Shown here piece after piece: positions 1 to 11,520 of a stretch of 64,000 nt of DNA (positions within the stretch are counted from its first letter, which is position 1; each line of letters begins with the position of its first letter). Source of the stretch: Stictocephala bisonia. Lineage: Eukaryota > Arthropoda > Insecta > Hemiptera > Membracidae. The notes under the pieces are model-generated. The model saw only the letters and a program-made list of their open reading frames with translations, did not search any database and was not told where the DNA came from. The position numbers and the translations under genes are program-made. The DNA is taken from contig JAQJVL010000111.1 in assembly GCA_035578905.1 (NCBI GenBank), forward strand, positions 497,107 to 561,106, in the 5' to 3' direction.

Positions 1-460
1 TAACTTGGACTTTCCCGCCAATAATTACTCCAGTAGAGCGAGTTTACTACGTCAACATGGCCCTAGGAGGTTACACACCAGTGCGGCCAACCTGTACTTT
101 CCAAGGGGACCGTCCACATTCATTGATTACGTGACTAATCATGTTGGTAAAACTGTATACATTTGTTATTGGTAAAAAAACTGGTTGCGTTTTTATTATT
201 GACATATAGAACAATAAATTTTAATCAAGCAGTAAATGATTATCACAAATAAAATTTAAAAATTAATTACATACTTTTGTTATAGAAATAGTAGGCCAGT
301 ATAGTTAAATTATAAATTGTTTCACAATTAAAATTCAGAAAATTATTTAACAAGTGATAACTTATTTAGTCTAATTTAATTTTGAATATTTTGAACTAAT
401 TACAATTTATATCACTCTTACGAAATAGGCTTTTTGAAAAAAAGAAAAATATATAGACAT
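1..460. other. Non-coding sequence, balanced first 140 bp then AT-rich
   Basis: The first 140 bases have mixed composition and no internal repeat; the rest is strongly AT-rich with poly-A and poly-T runs. No open frame of note and no recognised element. The first part could be the edge of a conserved non-coding block that runs in from outside the window. Confidence 0.5.
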
Positions 461-464
461 ATTC

Positions 465-690
465 AGGCCGTAGCTAAATGGCATGGCAGTGGCTTACGGT
501 TCCGGTACGCGTTCGATTGCCAGTGTAACCATTAGATGTGTACCCCTGTGCGCTCCCGTGGTGGAATGTCCGAATGTCATGTTAATTCGGTGTACCTACG
601 AGCCAACAAAACAAAAATAAGCTAGTCTAAGCAGGCGGGGGAAACTGTGTCTTGATTGGGCTACATAGAGACCTATATGTTAAAACTTAT
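465..690 (+). mobile_element. Possible tRNA-derived SINE
   Basis: Two RNA polymerase III promoter-like boxes are visible: TAGCTAAATGG at 471-481 fits an A box, and GTTCGATTGCC at 511-521 fits a B box apart from one extra base. Their spacing of about 30 bases suits a tRNA-derived head. A GC-richer body and a tail with A runs (around 605-620) follow. I see no clear target-site duplication and no cloverleaf good enough for a functional tRNA. The call rests on box match and spacing only; a decayed tRNA pseudogene is the alternative. Confidence 0.45.
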
Positions 691-775
691 ATTCAGTAAC
701 TTATAACTCCTTTGAACCTGAGACTTTCATTAATTTAAAAATTATCTCTAAAAATAACTTATCAGTATTATTTTG

Positions 776-777
<2 letters not shown>

Positions 778-841
<64 letters not shown>
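778..841. repeat. (TA)n microsatellite
   Basis: About 60 bases of uninterrupted alternating TA. It is embedded in AT-rich DNA between the putative SINE and the 48-bp minisatellite. Confidence 0.97.
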
Positions 842-844
<3 letters not shown>

Positions 845-1250
845 TATAACAATACATGTTGTTTTGATATGAATTATTGTTTATACAAGAATACTCTTAC
901 GTCCACTTCTTTATTATGGATTAAGTATGAGGGTAATTAATATATTTCTCATCCAACGTTAATTTTTGTGCCTCAAATAATCAGCTGTTTTTGGGGCAGT
1001 AGTGAAGCGCTAGTGTAGTACCGTGTAAATGTAATGCAGTTTAAAACTAACTGTAGTTGCGGGCCTCACTAATTATCTAACTGACAGGCACAAATATTCC
1101 TATTACATGAAATATCTATTGTAGGTGTATACAATCAAGGGTTATATGAACAATTGCCTATGGAAGATAAGATATATAAGCAGCATAGTAAAGGTCTTTA
1201 TCAGTGTCAGATAAGGATTGGGCTGAAGGCTTATTACATGTTTAAATTAG
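842..1250. other. Non-coding spacer
   Basis: Single-copy-looking AT-rich sequence between the TA microsatellite and the first minisatellite. I see no frame, RNA or repeat in it. Confidence 0.5.
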
Positions 1251-1252
1251 TT

Positions 1253-1317
1253 TTTCTTTCTGTAGCTCTTCCACAGTAGTTCTTTATCAAGTAGCGTGGA
1301 AGAGCTACAGAAAGAAA
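1253..1317. repeat. Perfect 22-bp inverted repeat at array edge
   Basis: Bases 1253-1274 are the exact reverse complement of 1296-1317, with a 21-base loop. The right arm is the start of the first 48-bp unit, so the left arm is an inverted fragment of the same unit (it reads CTTTCTGTAGCTCTTCCAC). The array therefore begins with a small head-to-head junction. Confidence 0.9.
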
Positions 1318-1914
1318 TACTATCAGACTCTTTATCAAGTGGTGTGGCAGAGCTACAGGAAGAAATACTATCAGACTCTTTATCAAGTGGTGTGGCAGAG
1401 CTACAGGAAGAAATACTATCAAACTCTTTATCAAGTGGTGTGGCAGAGCTACAGGAAGAAATACTATCAAATTCTTTATCAAGTGGTGTGGCAGAGCTAC
1501 AGAAAGTAATACTATCAGACTCTTTATCAAGTGGTGTGGCAGAGCTACAGAAAGAAATACTATCAAACTCTTTATAAAGTGGTGTGGCAGAGCTACAGAA
1601 AGAAATACTATCAGAATCTTTATCAAGTGGTGTGGCAGAGCTACAGAAAGAAATACTATCAGACTCTTTATCAAGTGGTGTGGCAGAGCTACAGAAAGAA
1701 ATACTATCAGACTCTTTATCAAGTGGTGTGGCAGGGCTACAGAAAGAAATACTATCAAACTCTTTTATCAAGTGGTGTGGCAGAGCTACAGAAAGAAATA
1801 CTATTAGACTCTTTATCAAGCGGTGTGGCAGAGCTACAGAAAGAAATATATCAGACTCTTTATCAAGTGGTGAGGCAGAGCTACAGAAAGAAATACTATC
1901 AGACTCTTTATCAG
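1283..1914. repeat. 48-bp minisatellite, about 13 copies
   Basis: Direct tandem repeat. A typical unit contains GAGCTACAGAAAGAAATAC and TTTATCAAGTGGTGTGGCA. Units differ by single substitutions, and one unit has an extra T that shifts phase near 1765. Because 48 is a multiple of 3, several long open frames run through the array on both strands; these are by-products of the periodicity and carry no domain. Confidence 0.97.
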
Positions 1915-2269
1915 GCAGAGTATTTTTACAACAAAATAATTGTGTTGGAGATTGTTTTCATTTGAGGGGAATATGTTTATTTATTCACATTATAGATTTT
2001 AATCTAAAAAAGTCTATTTTGTTAACATCATTTATTTATAAAAATCCTCAGTAGTAGCAATATAGAGGTTTAGTACAAATCAGTACTAAAGCTATGTAAC
2101 TAAATGTAGTTTATGTTACATTGTTAACCACATATATGACTGATTAACTAATATTTGTATAAGTAGGCCTAATACATGCAAGTTAATAATTAAAGGATAT
2201 AGAATTTACAAAAATAAGATAAAGTAAAAAGGGTAATGTCTGTTACATTATGCAAGAAAATATAATATA
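1915..2269. other. AT-rich non-coding spacer
   Basis: AT-rich sequence between the 48-bp array and the 3' end of the LINE. It contains one copy of the palindrome TAGGCCTA (2164-2171). Nothing else is recognised. Confidence 0.5.
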
Positions 2270-4700
2270 TTTATTTATTTCATTTCACATAACGTTTGCA
2301 TAATTTTACAAAATTTTATTTGTAATTAAACAGGTGAAGAGTCAATGTCCTAAAAAACTAAAACTATCCTAAAACTTATTCTAAAATTACATATCAATGA
2401 TCAAAGAGTTATCACTTAAAAACTCTTCTACATCATAATATTCTTTCTGAATCAGGAAGTTTTAAACAATTTTTTTAAACTTAATAATATTTAGGATTTT
2501 TAGATTAGACGGAATTTTATTGTAATACTTTAGACCAATGTAATGAGGGGAATTTTCAAATATTTTTAGCCTATGAATTGGATATTGGAGTTGTTCTCTG
2601 AATCTTGTGTTGTAAATATGGCTGTGCTGTTTATTTAAAATTAAATCTTTATTTTTATGTACAAATAATAAACATTTGAAAATATACACGGAAGGAAGTG
2701 TTAGAACATTCAGCTCTTTGAATACAGATCTGCATGATTGGTTATGGTCCATAAAAAGCATTGTTCGAATGTACGTCTTCTGAATTTTAAAAATCTTAAG
2801 AATATCGGTTGAGCTGCCCCATAGTTCAAGACCATACTGGAGCAGGGAACCAAAGCAAGCATGATACACTGTCATTCTAACACTCAGCTCCACAGTTCCT
2901 CTCAGAATATACATTTGGAAACATAAGGAACTTAATCTTTTACTCAGTGCTTCTATTAGGGGTCTCCATGTGACGTTTTGATCAATGATTAACCCCAAAA
3001 ACTTCACCATGTCTTTGATAGTTATGATGTTGTCATCGATGGTAATGGAATTACTAAAAGGGCATTTGTTATGTTGTGTTTGAAATTTTATTATTTCAGT
3101 TTTTTCCTTATTTAATTTAAGTCCATTTATATCAAACCACTGCTTTATTTCATGTAAAACTCTTTCCACTGCTTTCTTTAATTCATTATCATTTGAACAT
3201 TTCAATAGAATTGAGGTGTCATCTGCATATAAAAATACTTCAGCATGGTTAATATTTAAAGGTAAATCATTGATGTATAGAATGAATAATAATGGGCCTA
3301 GCAGCGAACCTTGGGGAACTCCATTTATATTCTCATTCCAATCTGACATATATTTACCATCTGTTTTGTTTATAATGACTCGTTGTTTTCTATTTGTCAG
3401 GTATGATTTTAACCAATTTAGAGCTCCATTGTTGATTCCATAAAATTTCAGTTTCTCAATTAGAATGTCATGATTAACACAGTCAAATGCTTTTGACAAG
3501 TCACAAAAAACACCTGCGGTGCTCTTAGACTTGTCCAGCCCCTCTGTAATATGGTTGATTAATTCTGTGGCTGCATCAATTGTACTATACCCCGGTCGAA
3601 AACCATACTGATTTTTACAAATTATATTATTATTGTTGAGAAATGTACTTAACTGATCGAGAGCAACTTTTTCAAATACTTTTGATAGAACTGATAATAC
3701 TGACACAGGCCTATAATTATCGGGGTTATTTTTATTGTATTTTTTATGGATTGGTATTACGTTTGCATATTTTAATTGACTTGGGAAAACTCCCTCATAG
3801 AAGCACTGATTGATTAGAAACGACAAAGGCTGTGAAATATAACCTGCAGTATTTTTCAGAACCTGCACAGGAATCTCATCCCACCCAACTGATTTTTTGT
3901 TTTTTAAATTTGCTATTACTCCATTTATCTGATTTATTGTAACAAAACTAAATTCAAATTTATGGTTTGACACTTCTTCCCGTTTTGTTAGAAACTTCCT
4001 AGCAGCTTCTATTGAAATTAAGTTGTTTGATTTACATCCAACATTGATGAACATTTCATTAAACTTACAAGCAATTTCATTTCCATTGGTAATTTCCTCA
4101 TCCATAAAGTTAACCTGTTCAAATCCTACATTTGTCACATTTTGTTGTAATCCTAATACAGACTTGACTACATTCCAAGCTGCTTTATTTTTATTTTCAG
4201 CATTTGCTATATATTTACTATTTGCAATTCTTTTGGCGGTACCACAGACCTTTCTAAAGATTTTTTTGTACAACTTTACATAATTTAAAAATATTTGATC
4301 TTTTGAAGTTTTTGCTAAAGTATGCAATTCTCGTTTACGCCTACTTGAGATACAAATTCCGGTTGTAATCCAATCTTTGTTTGTGCATTTCGAATTTGTT
4401 AAGGTTTTTGTTTTTACTGTTTTTAACAGAAAGTGACTATCGAAGTTTAATTTGAACAGAGAAAAAAATATATCAAAGTTTTTTTGGGATGAATTTGTAT
4501 TATTTAAATTCCATTTTATGTCTTTTACACATTCTGTAAAGTTGTATAAGCCTGATTTTGTAAATCTTCTTCTTCCTTCTAACTTGTGGAGACCATTTTG
4601 TCCGGATTCTTTAAATATGGAAATTAATAAGGCTCTGTGGTCAGACATGCCGAGTTCAACATTCAAACGAGTTCTAAGAAACTTAATTAAATCGAACTAA
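2270..4700 (-). mobile_element. 5'-truncated non-LTR retrotransposon (LINE, Jockey/CR1-like)
   Basis: The element runs on the minus strand. It holds the last residues of an APE-type endonuclease, a complete reverse-transcriptase region and a 3' untranslated region of about 190 bases ending near 2270 in a short A/T-rich simple tail (AAATAAAT on the minus strand). The rest of the endonuclease and any ORF1 are absent: reading upstream in frame, a stop is reached near 4700, just before the endonuclease tail. This is the usual outcome of incomplete target-primed reverse transcription. The clade call rests on protein motifs, not on alignment. Confidence 0.9.
2462..4666 (-). CDS. LINE ORF2 fragment: endonuclease tail plus reverse transcriptase
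   Basis: A 734-codon frame. Residues 8-10 are SDH, the final catalytic motif of APE-type endonucleases. The reverse transcriptase follows: NYRPVSVLSVLSKVFEK near 317-333, the first catalytic aspartate in FCDLSKAFD near 387-395, GVPQGSLLGPLL at 449-460, and the catalytic YADD at 480-483. The thumb and C-terminal region include YGLELWGS and YNKIPSNLK. The protein would copy element RNA onto nicked chromosomal DNA. The annotated start is a TTG and is arbitrary, because the frame is already open upstream. The TAA at 2462-2464 is probably a nonsense mutation: the same frame continues for about 20 more codons with a tail (KEYYDVEEFLSDNS) like that of related LINEs. As it lacks most of the endonuclease, it is a dead copy. 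Confidence 0.88.
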   Translation of the reverse strand: MNVELGMSDHRALLISIFKESGQNGLHKLEGRRRFTKSGLYNFTECVKDIKWNLNNTNSSQKNFDIFFSLFKLNFDSHFLLKTVKTKTLTNSKCTNKDWITTGICISSRRKRELHTLAKTSKDQIFLNYVKLYKKIFRKVCGTAKRIANSKYIANAENKNKAAWNVVKSVLGLQQNVTNVGFEQVNFMDEEITNGNEIACKFNEMFINVGCKSNNLISIEAARKFLTKREEVSNHKFEFSFVTINQINGVIANLKNKKSVGWDEIPVQVLKNTAGYISQPLSFLINQCFYEGVFPSQLKYANVIPIHKKYNKNNPDNYRPVSVLSVLSKVFEKVALDQLSTFLNNNNIICKNQYGFRPGYSTIDAATELINHITEGLDKSKSTAGVFCDLSKAFDCVNHDILIEKLKFYGINNGALNWLKSYLTNRKQRVIINKTDGKYMSDWNENINGVPQGSLLGPLLFILYINDLPLNINHAEVFLYADDTSILLKCSNDNELKKAVERVLHEIKQWFDINGLKLNKEKTEIIKFQTQHNKCPFSNSITIDDNIITIKDMVKFLGLIIDQNVTWRPLIEALSKRLSSLCFQMYILRGTVELSVRMTVYHACFGSLLQYGLELWGSSTDILKIFKIQKTYIRTMLFMDHNQSCRSVFKELNVLTLPSVYIFKCLLFVHKNKDLILNKQHSHIYNTRFREQLQYPIHRLKIFENSPHYIGLKYYNKIPSNLKILNIIKFKKIV

Positions 4701-5045
4701 TAAAGATTATTCATTAGTTGAATACATAAAAATAAATTGTTAAATTGTAGTAAACAATCTTATTAATAGATACCCAAGTTGTAAAATGTATTTTATTCGA
4801 CACTAAAAATAAATCACAGCGTAATAGGTGCCGTATGTTTACTTGATACAATATACTTCATCCAAATTGTTTACTCGACTAAATGTAATACACAGTTACC
4901 TTTTTTACGAAAAAGATTTAATTCGACCATATGATTTCGTAGAACATTACTTTTCTCCGAAAAACGCGTAACTTTAATGATATGAATAATGATAATTTAT
5001 ATACCTCCTCAATACTTAGTTAAGTAAGGTGCGTTCAAAAACAGT
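4701..5045. other. AT-rich non-coding spacer
   Basis: AT-rich sequence between the truncated LINE end and the 95-bp array. It may include decayed 5' LINE sequence, but nothing can be read in it. Confidence 0.5.
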
Positions 5046-5049
5046 GTCA

Positions 5050-6187
5050 TCCTGTACAATCCTGCCGCTGCCTTATCAACAATCTCTGCTGTGAACTTGG
5101 TAATGTGTTGTACAAGCCTTACATACCAGGCAATATGCCGTACAATCAGAGGAGCCTGCCGCTGCCTTATCAACAATCTCTGCTGTGAACTTGGTAATGT
5201 GTTGTACAAGCCTTACATACCAGACAATATCCTGTACAATCAGAGGAGCCTGCCGCTGCCTTATCAACAATATCTGCTGTGAACTTGGTAATGTGTTGTA
5301 CAAGCCTTATCATAGCAGGCAATAGCCTGTACAATCAGAGGAGCCTGCCGCTGCCTTATCAACAATCTCTGCTGTGAACTTGATAATGTGTTGTACAAGC
5401 CTTATCATAGCAGGCAATATCCTGTACTAGCAGAGGAGCCTGCCGCTGCCTTATCAACAATCTCTGCTGTGAACTTGGTAATGTGTTGTACAAGCCTTAC
5501 ATACCAGGCAATATGCCGTACAATCAGAGGAGCCTGCCGCTGCCTTATCAACAATCTCTGCTGTGAACTTGATAATGTGTTGTACAAGCCTTATCATAGC
5601 AGGCAATATCCTGTACAATCAGAGGAGCCTGCCGCTGCCTTATCAACAATCTCTGCTGTGAACTTGGTAATGTGTTGTACAAGCCTTATCATAGCAGGCA
5701 ATATCCTGTACAATCAGAGGAGCCTGCCGCTGCCTTATCAACAATATCTGCTGTTAACTTGGTAAAGTGTTGTACAAGCCTTACATAACAGGCATTATCC
5801 TGTACAATCAGAGGAGCCTGCCGCTGCCTTATCAACAATCTCTGCTGTGAACTTGGTAATGTGTTGTATAAGCCTTATCATAGCAGGCAATATCCTGTAC
5901 AATCAGAGGAGCCTGCCGCTGCCTTATCAACAATCTCTGCTGTTAACTTGACAATGTGTTGTACAAGCCTTACATAGCAGGCAATATGCCGTACAATCAG
6001 AGGAGCCTGCCACTGCCTTATCAAAAATCTCTGCTGTTAACTTGGTAATGTGTTGTATAAGCCTTACATAACAGGCAATATGCCGTATAATAAGAGGAGC
6101 CTGCCGCTGCCTTCTCAACAATCTCTGCTGTGAACTTGGTAATGTGTTGTACAAGGCTTATCATAACAGGCAATATCCTGTACAACG
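5050..6187. repeat. 94-95-bp minisatellite, about 12 copies
   Basis: The unit contains TACAATCAGAGGAGCCTGCC, GCTGCCTTATCAACAATCTC and GTGTTGTACAAGCCTTA. Two sub-variants mix along the array: one with ACATACCAGGC and one with TCATAGCAGGC after CCTT. Each unit carries the near-inverted pair TTGTACAAGCCT and AGGCAATATCCTGTACAA, so single units could fold. Edges are abrupt. Confidence 0.97.
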
Positions 6188-6319
6188 CATTTCTAGTCTA
6201 TTAGCTGTGTATTTGTATAACATCAACCATTCGCGTTGTAATTTAACATTATCAAATCGTAAAAACTAGTTTAACGTTGAATCTCCCTCATCAATCTGAA
6301 AATGTTAATTGGGCAAATC

Positions 6320-6540
6320 TGTTTAGGAAGTGACGGCTCGGACTATCGACAATGTCTTCCGGGCCGGTAAAGGACTGCGCTAATTGGCTGGAATAACACT
6401 AACGACGTGGAAGGGCGAACTTTCCTTACGTCACAACAGCCCTTAGTCCTTAGGGCGACGCAATTAACTGGTCTTGAACACAAATATTGACGATCGACAT
6501 ACACAAACCTCTCTGTAACAAACAAATGTATATTGCCCTT
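6320..6540. other. Balanced-composition non-coding island
   Basis: A higher-GC, non-repetitive block in AT-rich DNA, with several CpG and a TAATTGG/CAATTAACTGG pair. It has no coding signature. Candidate cis-regulatory or conserved non-coding sequence, by composition only. Confidence 0.3.
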
Positions 6541-7565
6541 TGAATATGTAGCTTATATTGGTTGTTTAATACACTCTAATATTAAATTAAACTACGTGAC
6601 ACCCGTTCACGCTTTACGTAACAGTTGGATTTAGAAACAAAAAACAATCTACATCCATTCGCTTTTTTATACTTTAAGATAACAAAAATTCCAGCGACTC
6701 TATCAAAGTTACTCCCACTAACATTTAACAACTCAAGAACTAATTTATATCTCTCTTTGTGTTATTCATAAGCGAAAACTCACTATGAGGGCTTCGTGTG
6801 CCTTTAAGGCAAAAATAGTGAACAGTGATGACATTATTGCACCACTACGAATGGGGGACAATTTTTGACACCTTAACCGTTTTTTAACTCCTTAAAGAAA
6901 TAAAGGAGTTGTAAAAAAAAAAAAAAAAAAAAAAGTGCTTCACGTATTATATGTCAGAGTACTATTTCACTTTTATTTTGTGAGAACTTTTAATAGCAAT
7001 GCTGTCGTCATCAACGCTTCATATAACTTATTATCTTAATATTCATATAATTAGTAAATATTATTATTTTAAAATAATTATAAAAAGTTAAAACTAAAAA
7101 TATATGATATTAATATTTAACTCACAAGGCTACATCTATATATTTATATAATTGATTAGGTATAATTTTGAATACATACAGTTTTATATCCATTGTGTTT
7201 GCAATTTTGAAAGTAAAATATAATTTTTTAATTGTGTTTAGTATCAATACATCAAATCTGACTTGTTTATTTGTAGATTAATAAGTATAATTTCAAAAAT
7301 ATTTATTTTCATTACGTAACCAAGCAAATTCTGTAGGTTTCCCAGTTTATATATTTATTTGTAAACAATTTATGTCTAAGTTTTAAGAGGTTAAATATCA
7401 GAAAGGGTAATTTGATAAATTCACCACAATAAAGAAATTTTTTTTTTATTAACAAAATTCAATTCAGTCAATAATAGTAACAATAAATTACAAACAAGGC
7501 AAGTTAAGTTAGGTTAGGACACGTTTAGTTATGTTCACTCCAAAGTGAAACTCAACAAAAAGACA
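6541..7565. other. AT-rich non-coding stretch with A22 run
   Basis: Contains a small hairpin (AACTCCTT near 6887 with AAGGAGTT near 6904), followed at once by an uninterrupted run of about 22 A ending at 6934. The rest is AT-rich without frames. The hairpin plus A-run could be the 3' end of a small retroposon, but I cannot define its body. Confidence 0.5.
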
Positions 7566-7570
7566 AATGA

Positions 7571-8997
7571 AGAGGTGTGAGTGAGAGAGCGTGCCTCTAT
7601 ACCTGTATCGCAGCCTTTAAGTAGAGAGGGATGACTAATCACTCATGTTTTGTGAACCATCGACTAACGTGACTTCCCAGCCTCAGGAGAGGTGTGAGTG
7701 AGAGAGCGTGCCTTTATACCTGTATCGCAGCCTTTAAGTAGAGAGGGATGACTAATCACTCATGTTTTGTGAACCATCGACTAACGTGACTTCCCAGCCT
7801 CAGGAGAGGTGTGAGTGAGAGAGCGTGCCTTTATACCTGTATGGCAGCCTTTAAGTAGAGAGGGAATGACTAATCACTCATTTTTTTGTAATCCATCGAC
7901 TAACGTGACTTCCCAGCCTCAGGAGAGGTGTGAGTGAGAGAGCGTGCCTTTATACCTGTATCGCAGCCTTTAAGTAGAGAGGGATGACTAATCACTCATT
8001 TTTTTTTTTTTGTAATCCATCGACTAACGTGACTTCCCAGCCTCAGGAGAGGTGTGAGTGAGAGAGCGTGCCTTTATACCTGTATGGCAGCCTTTAAGTA
8101 GAGAGGGATGACTAATCACTCATGTTTTGTGAACCATCGACTAACGTGACTTCCCAGCCTCAGGAGAGGTGTGAGTGAGAGAGCGTGCCTTTATACCTGT
8201 ATCGCAGCCTTTAAGTAGAGAGGGATGACTAATCACTCATTTTTTTTGTAATCCATCTACTAACGTGACTTCCCAGCCTCAGGAGAGGTGTGAGTGAGAG
8301 AGCGTGCCTTTATACCTGTATCGCAGCCTTTAAGTAGAGAGGGATGACTAATCACTCATTTTTTTGTGAACCATCGACTAACGTGACTTCCCAGCCTCAG
8401 GAGAGGTGTGAGTGAGAGAGCGTGCCTTTATACCTGTATCGCAGCCTTTAAGTAGAGAGGGATGACTAATCACTCATTTTTTTGTGAACCATCGACTAAC
8501 GTGACTTCCCAGCCTCAGGAGAGGTGTGAGTGAGAGAGCGTGCCTTTATACCTGTATCGCAGCCTTTAAGTAGAGAGGGATGACTAATCACTCATTTTTT
8601 TGTGAACCATCGACTAACGTGACTTCCCAGCCTCAGGAGAGGTGTGAGTGAGAGAGCGTGCCTTTATACCTGTATCGCAGCCTTTAAGTAGAGAGGGATG
8701 ACTAATCACTCATTTTTTTGTGAACCATCGACTAACGTGACTTCCCAGCCTCAGGAGAGGTGTGAGTGAGAGAGCGTGCCTTTATACCTGTATCGCAGCC
8801 TTTAAGTAGAGAGGGATGACTAATCACTCATGTTTTGTGAACCATCGACTAACGTGACTTCCCAGCCTCAGGAGAGGTGTGAGTGAGAGAGCGTACCTAT
8901 ATACCTGTATCGCAGCCTTTAAGTACAGAGGGATGACTAATCACTCATTTTTTTGTGAACCATCGACTAACGTGACTTCCCAGACTCAGAAGAGGTG
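7571..8997. repeat. 117-bp minisatellite, about 12 copies
   Basis: The unit contains GAGAGGTGTGAGTGAGAGAG, CGTGCCTTTATACCTGTATC, GTAGAGAGGGATGACTAATC and CGACTAACGTGACTTCCCAG. Units are almost identical except at one internal T run after CACTCA, which varies from about 4 to 13 T and co-varies with GTGAACC or GTAATCC. The last unit is diverged (AGACTCAGAAGAGG) and marks the array edge. Confidence 0.97.
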
Positions 8998-10373
8998 TAG
9001 GAGTCAAATCGGAAATCGAACTCGAGTATCTTACGTGGCTTAATAAGCCTTATTTATTTGGAAAGATCGCGCTTGTTTATCATATCCTAATCGACTCTTG
9101 CAGATTGTTACTTTGCGATATGTCTACAAAAGAATTCGCTTAATTAAAAACTGGTTTACTTAAGCAGTAATTCGAAAATTAATCTAGATAAAAGTTTTGA
9201 TGGTGGCTATAAAAGAAGTATACAAAAATGTAATAAGCAGAGAGATATCATAAATACTTAACCCTGGGGGAAATCTCGCCCGAGTACCGTGTGTGTGGTA
9301 ATGAACTGCACGCCCAATCCTCTTATTTACCCAAACTTATCTGAATATTTAGACCTAATTAAAACGCCAGAGACAAACTAATCACGTATTATAGCTTACT
9401 GAATTAATTAATCTGTTTGAGCATTTACAACTGTAATGTTGTAATAGCTTTAAAAAAAATTACGTATAAATGAGACCAATCGGTTAAAAAGAATGCAGAA
9501 AATATATATCACTTCATATTTTTTGGACAACTAGTAATAGCGCCACCACTTTACTCAATGCATTAAACAAGCACAGAATTCAATAATATTACGCAATATA
9601 GGCCTACTACTCTGATATTGCCTAGTTGTCTACTCTTGTATGCCACTGCAGACGATTAATACATTGAAGGTTGAAATCGACTGATTCCACACTAAGTAGG
9701 CTACTGTTTACACCCATAAGATATTGAATAACACACAAAGTACATCATCTGAAGTACCATAACGCATCACTAAACTAATCCATCTCGAATTCCTCAACAA
9801 TTACTGTCGGATAAATGAGCGATGAAATAAAAATACATAATATACTATGAATTAAAGTCGTATTCAATGCCAAATGCACCAGTTTCTAATCTGGTCGGTT
9901 CTCGAACTAATTCCATTATAAAGTAGCCTATCCAACATCTCCAACATAATATCTTTTTCGTTTTGTATTGTACTATTACAGTATTATATTTATCTAGAAT
10001 TTTAATTATTACACACTTTTTCATTTCCAACGGTTCAAAAATTTAATATTACGCTTTAAATATTAGAGAAAACAGTTAAAAGTGTTTGGCTATCCTAAAA
10101 GTCCTCATTTTCTATTCTTCGCGTGAGTTTACATTTTAAAACCCAAATCTGAGAAAAACAACACATTCAGGCTTAGTCGTTAATTTGAAGACATAACTAA
10201 TTTATTATGAGATCAAATCAGTGTTTCTCAGTCCTTTCTGACATTTACCAGCATAGAACAATACACAAGCAAGAATATCATTTAAGGGCATGAAAGTAAA
10301 GAAAATTCGTTTATATACATGTAAGAGTTAAAAAGTTGTCCTTCTTCATCCTGTATTCAACATTAAAAGCATG
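8998..10373. other. Non-coding single-copy-looking stretch
   Basis: About 1.4 kb with no frame above about 60 codons and no recognised element. It contains TAGGCCTA at 9599-9606. Composition is mostly AT-rich, with a mixed patch near 9260-9330. Confidence 0.5.
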
Positions 10374-10830
10374 TTGTACCCACAGAGCACGTACGCTATG
10401 TGTTTGTACCCACAGAGCACCTCCGCTATGTGGTTTTACCCACAGAGCACGTACGCTATGTGGTTTTACCCACAGAGCACGTCCGCTATGTGGTTTTACC
10501 CACAGAGCAAGTACGCTATGTGGTTTTACCCAGAGAGCACGACCGCTGTGGTTTTACCCACAGAGCACGTACGCTATGTGGTTGTACCCACAGAGCACGT
10601 ACGGTATGTGGTTGTAGCCACAGAGCACGTACGCTATGTGGTTGTACCCACAGAGCACGTACGCTATGTGGTTGTACCAACAGAGCACGTACGCTATGTG
10701 GTTTTACCCACAGAGCACGTACGCTATGTGGTTGTAGCCACAGAGCACGTACGCTATGTGGTTGTAGCCACAGAGCACGTACGCTATGTGGTTGTACTCA
10801 CAGAGCACGTACGCTATGTGGTTTTACCAC
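10374..10830. repeat. 30-bp minisatellite, about 15 copies
   Basis: The unit is about 30 bases and contains CCCACAGAGCACGTACGCTA followed by TGTGGTTGTA. The early units have TTTTA where later ones have TTGTA or TTGTAG. The 3-fold periodicity keeps three frames open across it; none has a domain. Confidence 0.97.
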
Positions 10831-11119
10831 GAAAGATTACATTATATTTACTTTTCATTCCAAAAAAGACAGATTGTCTTATATTTCATCCAATATAAGA
10901 CCAAAACACCGATAAATAAACATGTTGTACATAAACGTTACGTAAATTTACAAAATAGTTTACAATATGATAAAGTATAAAACATGATAAACACTAATTT
11001 AGGATGAACTAAATCTTACAATTAATTGTAAATGACAGACAACAAAATTGTTAAACAAACAATAAATATTCAGATAAATTAAGACAATTGTGTGCTAATT
11101 TTAGAATCGTATAAAAAAT
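10831..11119. other. AT-rich spacer
   Basis: AT-rich sequence without frames or repeats. Confidence 0.5.
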
Positions 11120-11520
11120 GCAAAACATCGCAAATGATCTTGGACGAGCCAAGCCCTGATATTAATCACCAGGGTGGCGGAATCCCAAAACATCTTGATA
11201 TTTTTAGCGAAGCTGTTGGATTCGGATGTTTCCGTCAGCACTCGGGAGTGTTCGGGCTCGGTAATTAGCAGTGTTTTCCTAATCAATGTGCTGCCAGCTG
11301 GGAGCCGAGATTTCTCCGTCTAATTAGAGCAAAGCCGTCTACGTCTACATGTGTCCTTAATGATGATTAAATAAATGGACGTGGACTGAGCCGTATTGAT
11401 TGGGGGCTTTGTACCCTTCCTGACTATTGTAAACGGCCCACGAGCAGTCCGCTAATTACAATGTTGTCATACACAGTGGTGATGTAATGAGTGGGCTACA
11501 TCACCAATGAAACTTCTTCA
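11120..11520. other. Non-coding island with TAATTA motifs, candidate regulatory element
   Basis: About 400 bases of mixed composition, free of tandem or dispersed repeats. It holds GGTAATTAGC, TCTAATTAGAGC and GCTAATTAC, which match the TAATTA core bound by many homeodomain proteins. There is no sustained frame. This is the best-looking candidate conserved non-coding block in the first 20 kb, but conservation cannot be tested from one sequence. Confidence 0.4.

Noticed and set aside
465..540. Functional tRNA gene
   Set aside because: A and B box-like sequences are present, but I could not fold a complete cloverleaf with acceptor stem; a SINE or pseudogene is more likely.
5050..6187. CRISPR-like array
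   Set aside because: Units are direct head-to-tail repeats without unique spacers, in a eukaryotic context. The same holds for all arrays here.
7505..7520. Interstitial telomeric repeat (GTTAGGTTAGG)
   Set aside because: Only two TTAGG units, not enough over chance in AT-rich DNA.
10371..10915. Frames of about 170 codons over the 30-bp array
   Set aside because: Same periodicity artefact; no domain.
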